Shown here in pieces: positions 34,699-46,231 of a stretch of 64,000 nucleotides of DNA. Each line of letters opens with the position of its first letter. The stretch's first letter is position 1. The stretch covers positions 372,001 through 436,000 of the forward strand of contig NZ_JAQMHX010000002.1 in NCBI RefSeq assembly GCF_028331445.1. The letters run 5' to 3'. Position numbers and translations under genes: made by a program. The notes beneath the pieces are model-generated. The model had not been told where the DNA came from. It did no database searches and worked only from the letters and a program-made list of their open reading frames with translations. Origin of the DNA: Candidatus Phyllobacterium onerii (lineage in GTDB: Bacteria; Pseudomonadota; Alphaproteobacteria; Rhizobiales; Rhizobiaceae).

Positions 34699-36560
34699 CT
34701 TGGTCGCTCGGCGGCCACTGCTGCGACAATCGCCCGAAAACGATCATCACCGCTGAGGTTCTCGAGCAAGATCGAGGACTTCTGACGCCAATTTGGATAC
34801 TGGGAAGAATCTGTCCCGGGAAGATTGGTAGGCTTCGTCTCACCTGTAAGATCGGCGAACCGAATGCCGGCCAAAATGGACGGCGTTTGCGCGATCAAAC
34901 GGTGTGTTGCAGCGCTCACGACGTCGGGAAGAGCGAACGCTATTTCGCCGAGGCGCAAGGCGAAGGCTGCGTATGCAGCTTGTTTTATAAGGTCCGAATC
35001 CAGAAGAACATCCAACAATGCGCCCCTCTCGGCCAAGCGTTCCTGCATCTGAATTTCGGCGAGTTCCTCGTCAATCAAACCGTGCTGCAAACGCAGTCGG
35101 ATGTCGTCGCACACCCACCAAGCGGCAAGCGTCGGCAGATCGTGCGTGGAGAGGCATGCGAATGCCAAATCCGGATAATCGGCGGGCGGAATGAAGCGCG
35201 TCTGTTGCTTCTCGAAATACAAAACTCGATAGGAGAGTATCTGAGCGTTTTGCATGTCGTCACGAAAACCTTCAGGCACATTCCCGAGATCTTCGCCGAT
35301 CACGAGGCAACGGTTTTTCTCGGAAGCATCTGAGAGATGTTGGAGCAAGTGCTGCGTCGGATATTGGACATAGGTGCCACTGGATGGCGTCTCACCGTCA
35401 GGAACCAAGAAGAGCTGGCGTAGCGACATCGCGTGGTCGATGCGCAAAGCCCCGCCATGTTGCGTCGCCTCCTTGAACAGAGCTGAATAGGACTCCATCG
35501 CCGCCTCCAGCATCGGAGGTGCACGGGCTGCCAATCCCCAATCCTGGCCCGTGGAACTGAAAACATCAGGTGGCGCGCCGATTTTAAATCCTTGAACATA
35601 GTCTTGCCTATTGATCCATGTTGCAGAGCCATCCGGCGCTTCGCCCACTGCAAAGTCCAGGTAGAGACCGATGCGCATTCCGGCAGCATCCGCGGCCGCT
35701 TTGACTGAGTCCAACTGGACTGCCGCCAGCCATTGCAGCCATGCATGGAATTCCAGTTCCGAGGCATGACAAACAGCAAACTGTTCGACGTCGGCGCTGT
35801 GCCGTGAACGATAGGCTATCGGCCAGGTGGACCATCCGGCATCGTAACCGGAACGAACCATATGAAGAGACAGTGTCTCGAACAGGGCATGCGATCGCAG
35901 CTCTGACCCTCCCTCGGCCTTGAACAATTCAAAGCTATGAAATTCTGCCGAGCTTGTCGCAGAGGTTTTCCGCCATACACGCCAGCAGCGCTGCAGCGCT
36001 TGCAGTTTCAATGCAACGACAGCCACATAGTCCACGAGGTCGCCCTGTCGCAACGATTCTGCGATCCTTAATTCCTCGACTTCAGGCTCATATCCAAACA
36101 CGGCCGGTACGGTGATGTAGACCGGATTGAGATAGCCGCGATTTGACGGCGAAAACGGGCTGTTGCGGGCAGGATCGCTTAAAAACAGCGCATGCAGGGG
36201 ATTGAGACCGATAAAGTCGGCGCCCCGCTTCGCGACGATTTCGACGACTGACCTGAGGTCGGCAAAATCTCCGATCCCCCAATTGCGTTCCGATCGCAGT
36301 TCATAAAGTTGCAACGAGACGCCCCAGACCCGCGTCTTGGCGAGCCATGAAGGCAAATAGCACTTGTGGTTTCGTGGAAGTTGCTCGGCAGGAATTTCGC
36401 CCAAGATTTTGGCGTCGTCGCTTTGCCCCTGTTGTATCCCGAGAGCCGCAAGCAATTTGACTTTCGTTTCATGCGGAACGACCCGTTTGACTCCGTCTGT
36501 GCCCATATATTCGGAGGAGATTCCGTATTTTGGAGCTAAAGCGTCGCGATCAACCATCAT
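34695..36560 (-). CDS. malQ: 4-alpha-glucanotransferase (amylomaltase)
   Basis: A GH77 enzyme of 621 residues that transfers glucan chains between maltooligosaccharides, adjusting chain length for TreY and branching enzyme. Signatures are 'LRSERNWGIGDFADLRSVVE' near residue 130, the nucleophile in 'LRIDHAMSLRQLF', the acid/base in 'VIGEDLGNVPEGF' and 'STHDLPTLAAWW'. The N-terminal ~100 residues form the extra domain seen in bacterial MalQ. ATG 36560 is five bases after the treZ stop and has GAAG upstream; a longer frame into treZ is not credible as coding. Confidence 0.93.
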   Translation of the reverse strand: MMVDRDALAPKYGISSEYMGTDGVKRVVPHETKVKLLAALGIQQGQSDDAKILGEIPAEQLPRNHKCYLPSWLAKTRVWGVSLQLYELRSERNWGIGDFADLRSVVEIVAKRGADFIGLNPLHALFLSDPARNSPFSPSNRGYLNPVYITVPAVFGYEPEVEELRIAESLRQGDLVDYVAVVALKLQALQRCWRVWRKTSATSSAEFHSFELFKAEGGSELRSHALFETLSLHMVRSGYDAGWSTWPIAYRSRHSADVEQFAVCHASELEFHAWLQWLAAVQLDSVKAAADAAGMRIGLYLDFAVGEAPDGSATWINRQDYVQGFKIGAPPDVFSSTGQDWGLAARAPPMLEAAMESYSALFKEATQHGGALRIDHAMSLRQLFLVPDGETPSSGTYVQYPTQHLLQHLSDASEKNRCLVIGEDLGNVPEGFRDDMQNAQILSYRVLYFEKQQTRFIPPADYPDLAFACLSTHDLPTLAAWWVCDDIRLRLQHGLIDEELAEIQMQERLAERGALLDVLLDSDLIKQAAYAAFALRLGEIAFALPDVVSAATHRLIAQTPSILAGIRFADLTGETKPTNLPGTDSSQYPNWRQKSSILLENLSGDDRFRAIVAAVAAERPR

Positions 36561-36565
36561 GCGCG

Positions 36566-38395
36566 TCACATCTTCGTCGATCTTGTGCCAACCACGACCG
36601 AGTAGGGCGGCAGAACAGAGCCGGTCTGCGGAGACGCACAGCCTGGCGGGTAAGAGAAAAAGGGAGCGGGCGGCAGGGTCTCCAGTTGTTTTGCTTCGCA
36701 GCTGAGGTTGGCTCCAAGGCTCAAACTGCTTCCATTGAGCGTCCAATCCACTGCGATAATGCCGTCATCGCACTGCCTGACATGGCCGGCGTTTCCGTGC
36801 GCTCCGGAAAGGAACGGCATGACATGCCGCCGGCGCAGGCTGATGGTCTCGCGAAAAAAGGCGTGCCACGATTTGCCCTCCGGAGTTTGATTGGCCTCCC
36901 AGTCAATTTTCGAACCCTGGAAAACCTCCAGGTCATTGGGGTCCGGAACTGGGTCCGTTTGCGTTGCGCCGTCTGCAAAACCCGCAAATTTGCCAAACTC
37001 TTTCCTCCGCCCTTCCCTGACAGCGTCTGCGAGTGGTCCGCTAAAATCGGTGAAGAAGTAAAACGGCCGGGTCGAACCCCACTCTTCGCCCATAAAAAGC
37101 AAGGGAATATGCGGTGACAACATAAGAATGGCCGAGAGAACGCGGAGAAGATTTGGATCAGCCAGAACCGACATCCGCTCTCCAAAGGCGCGGTTTCCGA
37201 TCTGGTCGTGATTTTGAAGGAAGTCGACGAATGCAAAGGGAGGAAGTCCGGCGCTTGGCTCCCCGCGCCTGCGCCCGGAAAGATTGGGCGACTTCTCGCC
37301 CTGATAGACAAATCCCTCTGCCAGCGCGCGGGCAAATTTACCCCATTTATTGTCGCTGAAGTCCTGAAAATGGCCGTCGGTTTCGCCTGTAGCAATGACG
37401 TGGGCAACACTGTGAAAATCGTCGTTCCATTCGGCTGTATACAGGACGCCATCGCCATCTTCCCGCTGATGCAACCAAGTAATGTTACGATTGTCTTCGG
37501 TTATTAAATGAATCTTCCGTTGGGGAAATGCAGCTCGGATACGCTGCGCCAACTCCACGAGTATTTCGACGTCAGAATTGTCGTCTATGACATGATCGAT
37601 AGCGTCGAAGCGCAGACCATCAAATTTGAATTCTTTCAGCCAGTACAATGCGTTGTCGATGAAAAAGCTACGGACAGGAATTTGTGCGAAATCGATCGCG
37701 GCTCCCCAAGGCGTGTGCCTGCCGGGGTCAAAAAATGGCGAAGCATACGCGTTCAGGTAGTTTCCATCCGGGCCAAAATGATTGTAAACCACATCGAGGA
37801 AGACCATGAGACCCCGGCCATGCGCAGCGTCTATCAGCGCCTTGAGTTGGTCCGGCGTGCCATAGGCGTTGTGCGGTGCATAGTGCAATGTCCCGTCGTA
37901 ACCCCAGCCCCGCTCCCCCGGGAACTGAGCCAGTGGCATAAGCTCGATCGCAGTGACGCCGATCTCCAAGAGCTGGTCGAGTTTGGGAACGATCGCGTCA
38001 AAAGTCCCCTCCGGCGTGAACGTGCCGACATGCAATTCATAAATGACAGCCTCTTCCCATGGCCGTCCGACCCAGTTCGGGTTGTCCCAGATGTATTTAT
38101 CAGGATCTACGACGACCGAATGTCCATGTACGTCATCTCGCTGCATGCGGGCGGCGGGGTCTGGCACCGCCGTCCCGTCCGGAAGAATAAAATGGTAGTT
38201 GCTGTCGCCCTTGACCTCGGATGCTACGACTTCAAACCACCCACCGTCGCTCCGCTGCATCCGCAATGATCGATCATCTAACCCAAGCGTCATTGATAAA
38301 TGATCGGGAGCCCAGATGCGAAAACGGACCGTATCCTTGACCAGAAACTGTGGTCCCCAGTTGTATAGGACGTGATCCGCATCATCAGGATTCAT
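36566..38395 (-). CDS. treZ: Maltooligosyltrehalose trehalohydrolase
   Basis: A GH13 enzyme of 609 residues that releases trehalose from maltooligosyltrehalose. It has an N-terminal CBM48-like beta domain ('[20 protein letters not shown]'), then the barrel with '[20 protein letters not shown]', nucleophile in '[14 protein letters not shown]', acid/base in 'HLITEDNRN' and '[17 protein letters not shown]', the last motif being typical of TreZ. ATG 38395 overlaps glgB by 11 bases with AGGAG seven to eleven bases upstream. The position next to treY completes the trehalose-forming pair. Confidence 0.94.
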   Translation of the reverse strand: MNPDDADHVLYNWGPQFLVKDTVRFRIWAPDHLSMTLGLDDRSLRMQRSDGGWFEVVASEVKGDSNYHFILPDGTAVPDPAARMQRDDVHGHSVVVDPDKYIWDNPNWVGRPWEEAVIYELHVGTFTPEGTFDAIVPKLDQLLEIGVTAIELMPLAQFPGERGWGYDGTLHYAPHNAYGTPDQLKALIDAAHGRGLMVFLDVVYNHFGPDGNYLNAYASPFFDPGRHTPWGAAIDFAQIPVRSFFIDNALYWLKEFKFDGLRFDAIDHVIDDNSDVEILVELAQRIRAAFPQRKIHLITEDNRNITWLHQREDGDGVLYTAEWNDDFHSVAHVIATGETDGHFQDFSDNKWGKFARALAEGFVYQGEKSPNLSGRRRGEPSAGLPPFAFVDFLQNHDQIGNRAFGERMSVLADPNLLRVLSAILMLSPHIPLLFMGEEWGSTRPFYFFTDFSGPLADAVREGRRKEFGKFAGFADGATQTDPVPDPNDLEVFQGSKIDWEANQTPEGKSWHAFFRETISLRRRHVMPFLSGAHGNAGHVRQCDDGIIAVDWTLNGSSLSLGANLSCEAKQLETLPPAPFFSYPPGCASPQTGSVLPPYSVVVGTRSTKM

Positions 38396-40622
38396 GTTTT
38401 ATCTCCTGCTCGGCGATCGCGTTTGCACGACTGAGCACAAAGAAGACCGTGGCCAAGGGCGGGAGCGTCATACAAAGGGAGTGCGGGCGTCCATGCCATG
38501 GGACTTCTTCCGATGACAGCCTTCCACAGTTGCCAACGTTTGAACCGGAGTAACGCTCCGCATCAGTGTTCAAGACCTCGATCCAATCACCGCTTGCTGG
38601 TACACCGACGCGATAGCCAGAACGAACGACGGGTGTCATATTGCAGACAACAAGAACAGGGACGCTGCCATCGCTGCCCTTGCGAATAAACGCAAACACG
38701 CTGTTGTCAACGTCGTTCTGCTCCACCCATTCAAATCCGGCAGGGTCACAGTCTAACTCATGAAAAGCACCATTATTTCGATAGATGGCGTTCAAATCGC
38801 GCACCAGATCTTGCATACCGTGATGGGAGGGATCCGCCAGCAGATGCCAATCAAGCGATTGGTCATGATTCCACTCTTGCTCATGAGCAAATTCGCAACC
38901 CATGAAAAGCAACTTTTTGCCCGGATGCGCCCACATAAATGCCAGGTAAGCTCTCAGGTTTGCGAACTTCTGCCATCTGTCACCGGGCATTTTCTGCAAG
39001 AGGGAGCCTTTGCCGTGGACGACTTCATCATGAGACAGAGGCAAGACGAAATTTTCCGAATAGGCGTACAGAAGGCCGAACGTCATTTGTGAGTGATGAT
39101 AACGGCGGTTGATCGGGTCGCGCTTCATGTATTCCAGCGTGTCGTGCATCCACCCCATGTTCCATTTGAAATCAAAACCGAGCCCACCGTCGTTTATCGG
39201 ACGGCTTACCCCCGGCCAGGCGGTTGATTCCTCGGCAACGGTTACAACGCCTTGATTTCTGGCGTGGACATTTTCATTGGTGCTCTTTAAAAAATCCACA
39301 GCGTCCAGATTTTGATTTCCCCCCAGACGATTTGGAAGCCATTCGCCGGGTTCGCGGCTGTAATCAAGGTAAAGCATGGACGCCACGGCATCGACACGCA
39401 GCGCGTCCACGTGAAAAGTATCGACCCAGTACAGGGCGCTGGCCTGCAGAAAGTTTGCGACCTCGGTTCGCCCAAAATTGTATATGAGCGTGTTCCAGTC
39501 CTGGTGGAATCCGAGTCTCGGATCTTCATGTTCATAGAGAGCCGTGCCGTCAAATCGGACAAGACCGTGCGCGTCGGACGGAAAATGAGCCGGGACCCAA
39601 TCAACAATGACGCCAATCCCCGCTTGATGCAGGCGATCCACAAATCTGCAGAATTGTTCCGGCGTGCCGAACCGTTTTGTCGGGGCAAAAAGCCCTATTG
39701 GCTGATAGCCCCAGGAACCCGTGAACGGATGTTCGGTTACGGGCATCAACTCGACATGCGTGAACCCCATATCGGTAACATAGGGAATGAGGTCATCTGC
39801 CAACGCTTCGTAACTGAGCGAGTGGCCATTTTCATCGCGCCTCCAACTACCAAGGTGAACCTCATAGATTGAGATCGCCGAGGAAATGGTCTGGCGTTGG
39901 GGTCGTTCGGCAAGCCAGTTGTTGTCTCCCCAGCTGTGGGCAGGAATTCCCGTCACAATGGAGGCCGTCGCCGGAGGCGCTTCCTGTGAGAAGGAAAAAG
40001 GATCGGTCTTAAGCGGCAAAACTTCGCCGTGCACACCCAGAACTTCGAATTTGTACAGGCTGCCCGCGAACAAGCCGGGAATGAAAATTTCCCATACGCC
40101 TGAACCCGGCCGTTTCCGCATTGGATGTCGGCGACCATCCCATGCGTTGAATTCGCCGACGACACTCACCCGCCGAGCGTTGGGTGCCCACACCGAAAAC
40201 GCCGTGCCGACAACGTTCTCCAAGGTAAGCGGATGTGCACCAAGTCGACGATATAGCTCAAGGTGCCGGCCTTCACCGAGCAGATAATCATCCAATTCTC
40301 CCAGCAGCGGCGCAAACCGGTAGGGATCTTCCGCAGTCCACGTCACTCTTCCAGCCCCAAATTTTAAGAGGTATGGAAAGCTCTCTTTGCGATCTGGCAA
40401 GCGTCCGGAAAAAAAGCCTTCATCGTCAACGCGCTCCAGCTCGCCTAAAACTTCTTGTGAGTTCTTGTCGATAACACCCACCGTTCTTGCCTGCGGCGCA
40501 AATGCGTTCACATAAATCGAACTATCGTCAACATGCATTCCCAAGACAGCAAATGGATCTCCGTGCCGGCCACGTATGATTGCTTCAATTTCCGATTTGC
40601 GGACAAAGGGCACAGCGTTCAT
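38385..40622 (-). CDS. glgB: 1,4-alpha-glucan branching enzyme
   Basis: A GH13 enzyme of 745 residues introducing alpha-1,6 branches. Two N-terminal beta domains (N1 and CBM48, about residues 1-220) precede the barrel. The nucleophile is in '[18 protein letters not shown]', the acid/base in '[10 protein letters not shown]', the third acid in '[15 protein letters not shown]'. The long N-terminal form is usual for rhizobial GlgB. ATG 40622 overlaps the treS stop (ATGA); the 18 residues of longer frame upstream are discarded. Within this operon it would branch the chains built by GlgE. Confidence 0.95.
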   Translation of the reverse strand: MNAVPFVRKSEIEAIIRGRHGDPFAVLGMHVDDSSIYVNAFAPQARTVGVIDKNSQEVLGELERVDDEGFFSGRLPDRKESFPYLLKFGAGRVTWTAEDPYRFAPLLGELDDYLLGEGRHLELYRRLGAHPLTLENVVGTAFSVWAPNARRVSVVGEFNAWDGRRHPMRKRPGSGVWEIFIPGLFAGSLYKFEVLGVHGEVLPLKTDPFSFSQEAPPATASIVTGIPAHSWGDNNWLAERPQRQTISSAISIYEVHLGSWRRDENGHSLSYEALADDLIPYVTDMGFTHVELMPVTEHPFTGSWGYQPIGLFAPTKRFGTPEQFCRFVDRLHQAGIGVIVDWVPAHFPSDAHGLVRFDGTALYEHEDPRLGFHQDWNTLIYNFGRTEVANFLQASALYWVDTFHVDALRVDAVASMLYLDYSREPGEWLPNRLGGNQNLDAVDFLKSTNENVHARNQGVVTVAEESTAWPGVSRPINDGGLGFDFKWNMGWMHDTLEYMKRDPINRRYHHSQMTFGLLYAYSENFVLPLSHDEVVHGKGSLLQKMPGDRWQKFANLRAYLAFMWAHPGKKLLFMGCEFAHEQEWNHDQSLDWHLLADPSHHGMQDLVRDLNAIYRNNGAFHELDCDPAGFEWVEQNDVDNSVFAFIRKGSDGSVPVLVVCNMTPVVRSGYRVGVPASGDWIEVLNTDAERYSGSNVGNCGRLSSEEVPWHGRPHSLCMTLPPLATVFFVLSRANAIAEQEIKHES

Positions 40623-43600
40623 TGGATGTTCGCTTTCAGGATTCTGGCCAAACCACTTAGAGGAATGCCAACCCATGCAGGACGGTTGTTGAGCTCGTAA
40701 ACGACTTCGTAGGCTGCCTTCTGCATGACAAAAAGCTCCAACATTCTTTTTGAGAAGTCGGATTGCTCAGGGTAGGTTGGACACCCCGACATATGCTCAT
40801 GATAGGTATCAAGGAAGGTTGCCGACGCCGTCTCGCGCCAACCATGAATCGGATTGGTTGCATCGCTCGCCATTGGCCTGTGAAAACCCTCGGCGAAAGC
40901 TGTTTCGGCAGCATAATCAATGGACCGAAGCATTCCGGCAACGTCGATGAGAGGCGGTGCCTTGCGTCGCCGGTAATCCAAAGTCCGACTGGGCTCGCCT
41001 TCAAAATCGATCACCATCAGGTCGTTCTCGACGATCAGTAATTGGCCAAGATGGTAATCGCCGTGAATTCTCGAGCATCCCCCCAAGGGCGTAAAGGCCT
41101 CCAGACTCTTTACGAACTGGGAAAGACCACCGCGACCGGCCAGCACCGTCCGCAGATCTTCTGTCATTTCAAGCGACGCCCGGACACTGTCGAGGCGATC
41201 GTACATAGTTGCGATATCTGCCAAAATATCGTTCACCGTTTTTTGCACATAGGATCTTGTTACCGGCTCAATGGCAAAGGCCGGATCATCCGGTGTCAGC
41301 GCAAGGGCGCGATGCAGTTCTGCCGTACGCCGACCGAGCAATTCTCCTATGTTGATGGGAAGAAGAGAACGATCCATCAATTGCTTGTCTGGTTCTTTAT
41401 CGTGCGAACCCGGAGTGACGTCGTCGGAAAGCCTCTTGAGAGCGCTCGTGACACCCTCCCAGGCGTTTCCCTGGTTTCTCACGAATGCAAAGCTCGCCGC
41501 CAGTGTGGCTGGCTTGCCATCGAGATCTGCCAATTCAACATGGCCTAGATAAACCGGCGTGTTTTTGAACCCGGCTTTTTCCGTCAACATTCGAACCATT
41601 TCGACTTCAGGCTGAATGCCCGATTGCAATCTTCTGTAGAGCTTTAGAAGAACCTTATCGCCGAATGCGAAGGAAACGTTGCTTTGATCCGCGGCAAGGA
41701 CACGAGGTTCTTCAAGTGCCCCGAAAGGCCGCAGTTGCGCCGAACTATGCAACAGCAATGCCTTATCCGATGAACCTTGTTCGCCGGTTTGCAAGATTGA
41801 CATCAAGGCGCTCGCAAATCCCTCGTCCTGAGCACCATCAATCAAAGCCCCAATTTTGGAACCGCGGCGCAGTTTGGCCATCGTGTAGGATAATTTTGGA
41901 GAACCGAACGCGAGATGCGCGTCGCCCCACCGCGCCGACAGCGGTAGCGAGTAGTTAAAAACCGTCTCTCCGACTGAGACTTTACCAACGGTCAGCGCAA
42001 ACTGGCCCTGGGCAATTTCGGCTATAGGCTCGAGTTCGACTTTGTCGATCTTCAGGCCTTTTTCTCCAAACCATCTTTGCAGAGGGAGAAACTTCGGGAG
42101 GATATCTTTTTCCAGTTGCGTCTTTTCTCTGGCCGCGAGGACAGAACCAATCCGCCCATCCCGCGTGGCCAGCGTGATGAACTCCGGGAGAATATCGGGC
42201 ATTTGTTGATGCCAGGACGGAGCCAGGACCTCATCCGCCAAACGAAACCAATAAAAACCGTATGGGGCAAGCGTCAGCAAATATGGGAGATCGCCTATTG
42301 GCGGAAAACTCGAACGGCCGTTCAACTCTACCGGGACGAAGCCCTTCCAGGCAGAAAGGTCCAGTTCGACAGCCTCGGCCGTGCGTGAAAGATTGGCCAC
42401 GCACAATATGGACTGGTCCTCATGCTGTCGCACATAGGCAAAGATTTTTCGGTTCAGAGGGTATAACAGCGTCATTCCGCCCCGGCCGAACGCCGCGTGG
42501 TCCTTGCGCACCGCAACCATGCGGCGCATCCAATTGAGCAAGGACGAGCCATCCCGGTTTTGAGTTTCAACGTTGATGGCCTGATAGCCGTAAACAGGGT
42601 CCAAAATGGGCGGCAAGAATAGCCTTTGTGGATCTGCACGTGAAAACCCGCCATTGCGGTCATTCGACCACTGCATCGGCGTACGGACACCATCACGGTC
42701 GCCAAGATAGTAATTGTCACCCATGCCGATCTCGTCACCGTAGTAAAGGATCGGAGAGCCTGGCAGCGAAAGCAAAAGCGAGTTCATCAGCTCAATTTTG
42801 CGGCGGTCGTTCTGCATAAGTGGTGCAAGCCTGCGACGAATGCCGAGATTTATTCGGGCGCGGCTGTCTTCAGCATATGTTTGCCAAAGATAGTCTCGTT
42901 CCTCATCAGTTACCATTTCAAGCGTAAGCTCGTCATGGTTCCGCAAGAAAATGGCCCACTGGCAGCTTTCCGGGATGTCCGGCGTTTGCCTGATTATGTC
43001 TGTAAGTGGATGGCGATCTTCTTGGGCCACCGCCATATACATGCGGGGCATCAGGGGAAAATGGAATCCCATGTGGCATTCGTCCCCCTCGCCGAAATAT
43101 GGCCGGGTGTCTTCGGGCCACTGATTTGCCTCTGCAAGCAACATGCGGTCGCCATAGTGCTCATCGAGTTCGGCACGCATTCTCTTCAGGACGGCATGGG
43201 TTTCGGGCAGGTTCTCATTGTTGGTGCCTTCCCTCTCAACCAGATACGGGATGGCATCCAGTCGAAGGCCATCCACTCCCATCTCCAACCAAAAGTGCAT
43301 GGCTCTTATGACTTCTTTAAACACGCGGGGATTGTCGAAGTTCAGATCGGGTTGATGAGAGTAGAAGCGATGCCAATAATACGCGCCGGCCACCTCGTCC
43401 CATGTCCAGTTTGATTTCTCCGTATCCGTAAAGATGATGCGTGTTTCAGGAAATTTTGCATCCGTGTCGCTCCACACGTAAAAGTCACGCGCGTTCGATC
43501 CCGGCTTGGCACGGCGAGCTCTTTGGAACCATGGATGCTGGTCGGAGGTATGATTGATCACCAGCTCTGTGACGACCCGCAGTCCACGAAGGTGCGCCTC

Positions 43601-43897
43601 GGCCAGCAGTTGACGAAAGTCACGCATGTTTCCGTAGGAAGGGTTGATCGATCGATAGTCGGAGATGTCGTAGCCATCGTCTCGCAGCGGGGATGGATAG
43701 AACGGCAGAAGCCAAATCGTATTCGCACCGAGCTGTTGGATGTGGTCAAGGCGCTTCATCAACCCCGCGAAATCACCCACGCCATCATCGTTTGAATCCT
43801 GAAATGCTTTCACATGAAGCTGGTAAACGATTGCGTCCTTGTACCAGTCCGCTGTGACCTTCTCGGCAGTAGCCGCTTCTTCAACTGCCACATCCAT
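40619..43897 (-). CDS. treS: Trehalose synthase fused to maltokinase
   Basis: A 1092-residue bifunctional fusion. The first ~550 residues are the GH13 trehalose synthase that interconverts maltose and trehalose: '[19 protein letters not shown]', nucleophile in '[11 protein letters not shown]', acid/base in '[10 protein letters not shown]' and '[12 protein letters not shown]'. The rest is the aminoglycoside-phosphotransferase-like maltokinase (Pep2/Mak) that makes maltose-1-phosphate with ATP. Its catalytic loop is '[12 protein letters not shown]' and its metal-binding segment '[10 protein letters not shown]' near residue 950-985. ATG 43897 lies two bases after the glgE stop with GGAG upstream; TTG 43903 is an alternative. 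The fusion channels trehalose toward GlgE. Confidence 0.95.
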   Translation of the reverse strand: MDVAVEEAATAEKVTADWYKDAIVYQLHVKAFQDSNDDGVGDFAGLMKRLDHIQQLGANTIWLLPFYPSPLRDDGYDISDYRSINPSYGNMRDFRQLLAEAHLRGLRVVTELVINHTSDQHPWFQRARRAKPGSNARDFYVWSDTDAKFPETRIIFTDTEKSNWTWDEVAGAYYWHRFYSHQPDLNFDNPRVFKEVIRAMHFWLEMGVDGLRLDAIPYLVEREGTNNENLPETHAVLKRMRAELDEHYGDRMLLAEANQWPEDTRPYFGEGDECHMGFHFPLMPRMYMAVAQEDRHPLTDIIRQTPDIPESCQWAIFLRNHDELTLEMVTDEERDYLWQTYAEDSRARINLGIRRRLAPLMQNDRRKIELMNSLLLSLPGSPILYYGDEIGMGDNYYLGDRDGVRTPMQWSNDRNGGFSRADPQRLFLPPILDPVYGYQAINVETQNRDGSSLLNWMRRMVAVRKDHAAFGRGGMTLLYPLNRKIFAYVRQHEDQSILCVANLSRTAEAVELDLSAWKGFVPVELNGRSSFPPIGDLPYLLTLAPYGFYWFRLADEVLAPSWHQQMPDILPEFITLATRDGRIGSVLAAREKTQLEKDILPKFLPLQRWFGEKGLKIDKVELEPIAEIAQGQFALTVGKVSVGETVFNYSLPLSARWGDAHLAFGSPKLSYTMAKLRRGSKIGALIDGAQDEGFASALMSILQTGEQGSSDKALLLHSSAQLRPFGALEEPRVLAADQSNVSFAFGDKVLLKLYRRLQSGIQPEVEMVRMLTEKAGFKNTPVYLGHVELADLDGKPATLAASFAFVRNQGNAWEGVTSALKRLSDDVTPGSHDKEPDKQLMDRSLLPINIGELLGRRTAELHRALALTPDDPAFAIEPVTRSYVQKTVNDILADIATMYDRLDSVRASLEMTEDLRTVLAGRGGLSQFVKSLEAFTPLGGCSRIHGDYHLGQLLIVENDLMVIDFEGEPSRTLDYRRRKAPPLIDVAGMLRSIDYAAETAFAEGFHRPMASDATNPIHGWRETASATFLDTYHEHMSGCPTYPEQSDFSKRMLELFVMQKAAYEVVYELNNRPAWVGIPLSGLARILKANIQ

Positions 43898-43899
43898 GT

Positions 43900-45933
43900 T
43901 CAACGCCTTACTCCGGGAGGGAAAATTCGCCAGATCGCATAGGGGACCGTTGCCGGATCAATCCGCAGAGTGTGCAGCTTGCCGTGCCATGTGAAGCGGT
44001 TGCCGTGGACTAGATCTTCTACTTCGACTGACGCTTCGTCAGACAAGCCAAACTCCCATAACGGAACTTCGAACTGAAATTCGTGCGCATTGTGCGGATC
44101 GAGGTTTACATGGAACAGAAGAAAGCTGTCTTCTCTCGCATCCATTTTCCCGTAGTAAAGAATATGGTCGTTCCATGCGTTGTAAAACCGAAGACTGGAG
44201 TAGGCCCGCAGCGCCGCATGCTCTTTACGCAGGCGATTGATGAAAATGATGTCTTCGGCAATATTGCCTGAACTGTTCAGGTCTCGATGGCGTATCTGGT
44301 ATTTTTCGGAATTAAGATATTCCTCTTTACCCGGCACGGCAGCCGCCTCACAGAGTTCGAATCCACTATAAATGCCATAACTGCCACCCAGGGTGGCGGC
44401 AAGAACAAGGCGGATTTGAAAGCCAGCGCGACCGCTGTTTTGAAGAAAATATGGATTGATGTCCGGAGTGTTGGCGAAGAAATTCGGCCGCATGTACCAA
44501 CGCTCTTCGCCTTGCGTAAGTTGGCTTAAATACGCCTGCAATTCCTCCTTTTCATTGCGCCAGGTGAAATACGAGTACGACTGTGAGAATCCAATCTTCG
44601 CGAGTCTGCCCATGACCTTGGGCCTGGTGAAAGCCTCGGCCAAGAATATGACGTCGGGATGGTTCCTGCGGATGTCGTTTATAAGCCACTCCCAAAAGGG
44701 GAACGGTTTGGTATGCGGGTTGTCAACCCTAAAGATGGTTACGCCGTGCTCGATCCAAAATTGCACGACGTCGCGCAGCGAAATCCAAACCGCCTGTTTT
44801 CCCTCGCCGTAAAAGTCGACATTGACGATATCCTCGTATTTCTTGGGAGGATTCTCCGCAAACTTTATACTGCCGTCGGGTCTATGGTTAAACCATTCGG
44901 GGTGCTGCTTGACCCAAGGATGATCCGGCGAGCATTGAATGGCGAAATCAAGCGCTATCTCCAGTCCCTTGTCACGGGCTGCATCCACGAGGCGATCAAA
45001 GTCTGCGAGTGTGCCCAATTCGGAATGTATAGCCGTATGGCCCCCGTCAGCTGCGCCAATGGCATACGGACTGCCGGGATCACTCTCTGCCGCGACAAGG
45101 CTGTTGTTTGGCCCTTTCCGATTTGTTCTCCCTATCGGATGGATCGGGGGGAAATAGAGAACATCAAAGCCGAGCTGGCGTACGTATGAAAGCTGCTTGA
45201 TAACGTCGTCAAAGGTGCCATGTCGACCAGAAACGGCCGACTGCGACCGGGGGAAAAGCTCATACCAGGATCCAAATCCTGCCAGTGCTCTCTCTACGAA
45301 TACGGGGACATCGTTCTCATAGCGGGTCAAGTCGGCTCTCGATCCGAGGTGGGACATCGCCTTCAGAACATTATCCGACAACAACAGTTCGCACTCATCG
45401 TCGTCAGGGCAAACCTTCATCCTGGCGAGGACATCTTCCAGTAAAAGTCGGGAGGCCTCCTGGCCGGTTCCTGCGCCCAATGCAGCCTCGATTAGGTTTC
45501 GACCCTCGATCGCGTCGAGAGCTGTTCTTTGATAAGCGGCGATTTTTTTCGTTGTCTCTGCTGCCCAACTGGCAAACAGGTCCCGCCACGCGATTATTGT
45601 AAACGAGCACGGTCCGACATCAGGGATATTTACCGTGCCCTCCCAGCGGTCATTGCCGATAGGCCGCATGGGTATTTCTGTCGCCGCGTTGCCCCAACTG
45701 ACGAGCACGGCAGCCCTCAAAACATCATGACCGTCGCAATAAATGTCTGCCGAAACCAGGAAGTCTACGGCTTGAATGGCCTTGGCAAAAAACCTCCCAC
45801 CGTTGATTTCAGGTCGCACAGCCTCAATCGCTATCCGCCCATCAGACAACGGCAATGGACCGACTTCTGCACCCCGAACTGAGGGCGCTTCGCGATTTGC
45901 AGATCGGACGTTTTGAAATTCGTGCTGCTTCAC
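43900..45933 (-). CDS. glgE: Alpha-1,4-glucan:maltose-1-phosphate maltosyltransferase
   Basis: A GH13_3 enzyme of 677 residues that extends alpha-1,4-glucan using maltose-1-phosphate. It has the N-terminal beta domain ('RPEINGGRFFAKAIQAVDFL'), 'YFPPIHPIGRTNRKGPNNSL', the nucleophile in 'IFRVDNPHTKPFPFWEWL', the acid/base in 'IFLAEAFTRPKVM' and a C-terminal beta domain. The 'NPHTKP' segment is diagnostic of GlgE. The start is GTG 45933 with only a weak ribosome-binding site; no better start upstream. It heads the operon, 71 bases downstream of an EcfG-type promoter. Confidence 0.95.
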   Translation of the reverse strand: MKQHEFQNVRSANREAPSVRGAEVGPLPLSDGRIAIEAVRPEINGGRFFAKAIQAVDFLVSADIYCDGHDVLRAAVLVSWGNAATEIPMRPIGNDRWEGTVNIPDVGPCSFTIIAWRDLFASWAAETTKKIAAYQRTALDAIEGRNLIEAALGAGTGQEASRLLLEDVLARMKVCPDDDECELLLSDNVLKAMSHLGSRADLTRYENDVPVFVERALAGFGSWYELFPRSQSAVSGRHGTFDDVIKQLSYVRQLGFDVLYFPPIHPIGRTNRKGPNNSLVAAESDPGSPYAIGAADGGHTAIHSELGTLADFDRLVDAARDKGLEIALDFAIQCSPDHPWVKQHPEWFNHRPDGSIKFAENPPKKYEDIVNVDFYGEGKQAVWISLRDVVQFWIEHGVTIFRVDNPHTKPFPFWEWLINDIRRNHPDVIFLAEAFTRPKVMGRLAKIGFSQSYSYFTWRNEKEELQAYLSQLTQGEERWYMRPNFFANTPDINPYFLQNSGRAGFQIRLVLAATLGGSYGIYSGFELCEAAAVPGKEEYLNSEKYQIRHRDLNSSGNIAEDIIFINRLRKEHAALRAYSSLRFYNAWNDHILYYGKMDAREDSFLLFHVNLDPHNAHEFQFEVPLWEFGLSDEASVEVEDLVHGNRFTWHGKLHTLRIDPATVPYAIWRIFPPGVRR

Positions 45934-46003
45934 GTTGACTGGTACCGTACATTTGGACCGCAGTTTGATCCCACGCGTCCCTCATAAACCGTTCACCGTA
46001 AGC

Positions 46004-46028
46004 AACCTCGGGCACGGCACAAAGTTCC
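46004..46028 (-). promoter_or_regulatory. EcfG-type promoter of the glgE-treS-glgB-treZ-malQ-treY operon
   Basis: Minus-strand GGAAC-N16-GGTT (GTTCC 46024-46028, AACC 46004-46007) in the 298-bp gap between glgE and the divergent glgX. The predicted leader is about 60 bases. On the glgX side a GGAAC at 46192-46196 is not followed by a matching -10, so glgX probably uses another promoter. Confidence 0.6.
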
Positions 46029-46231
46029 CGCGAGTCGATAGAATTATTGTTCGGCGGGCTCTTGAGAATTGTGGCAGATCAATGAAGTGAACGACGAGGC
46101 CCCCTGGCCCGACGCGGCATTCGGGAAAACAAATATTTGAGGTTAGCGGCCGGCGCGCAGCCGCAAACTTAAGTCCTTCCTCCAGGATATTAGGAACAAA
46201 GCTCGGCCTAGAGACTTACGCTACCACAAGG

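Noticed and set aside
46192-46214. GGAAC upstream of glgX as another EcfG-type promoter
   Set aside because: Sixteen bases later the sequence is ACTT, without the GTT core, so it was not counted.
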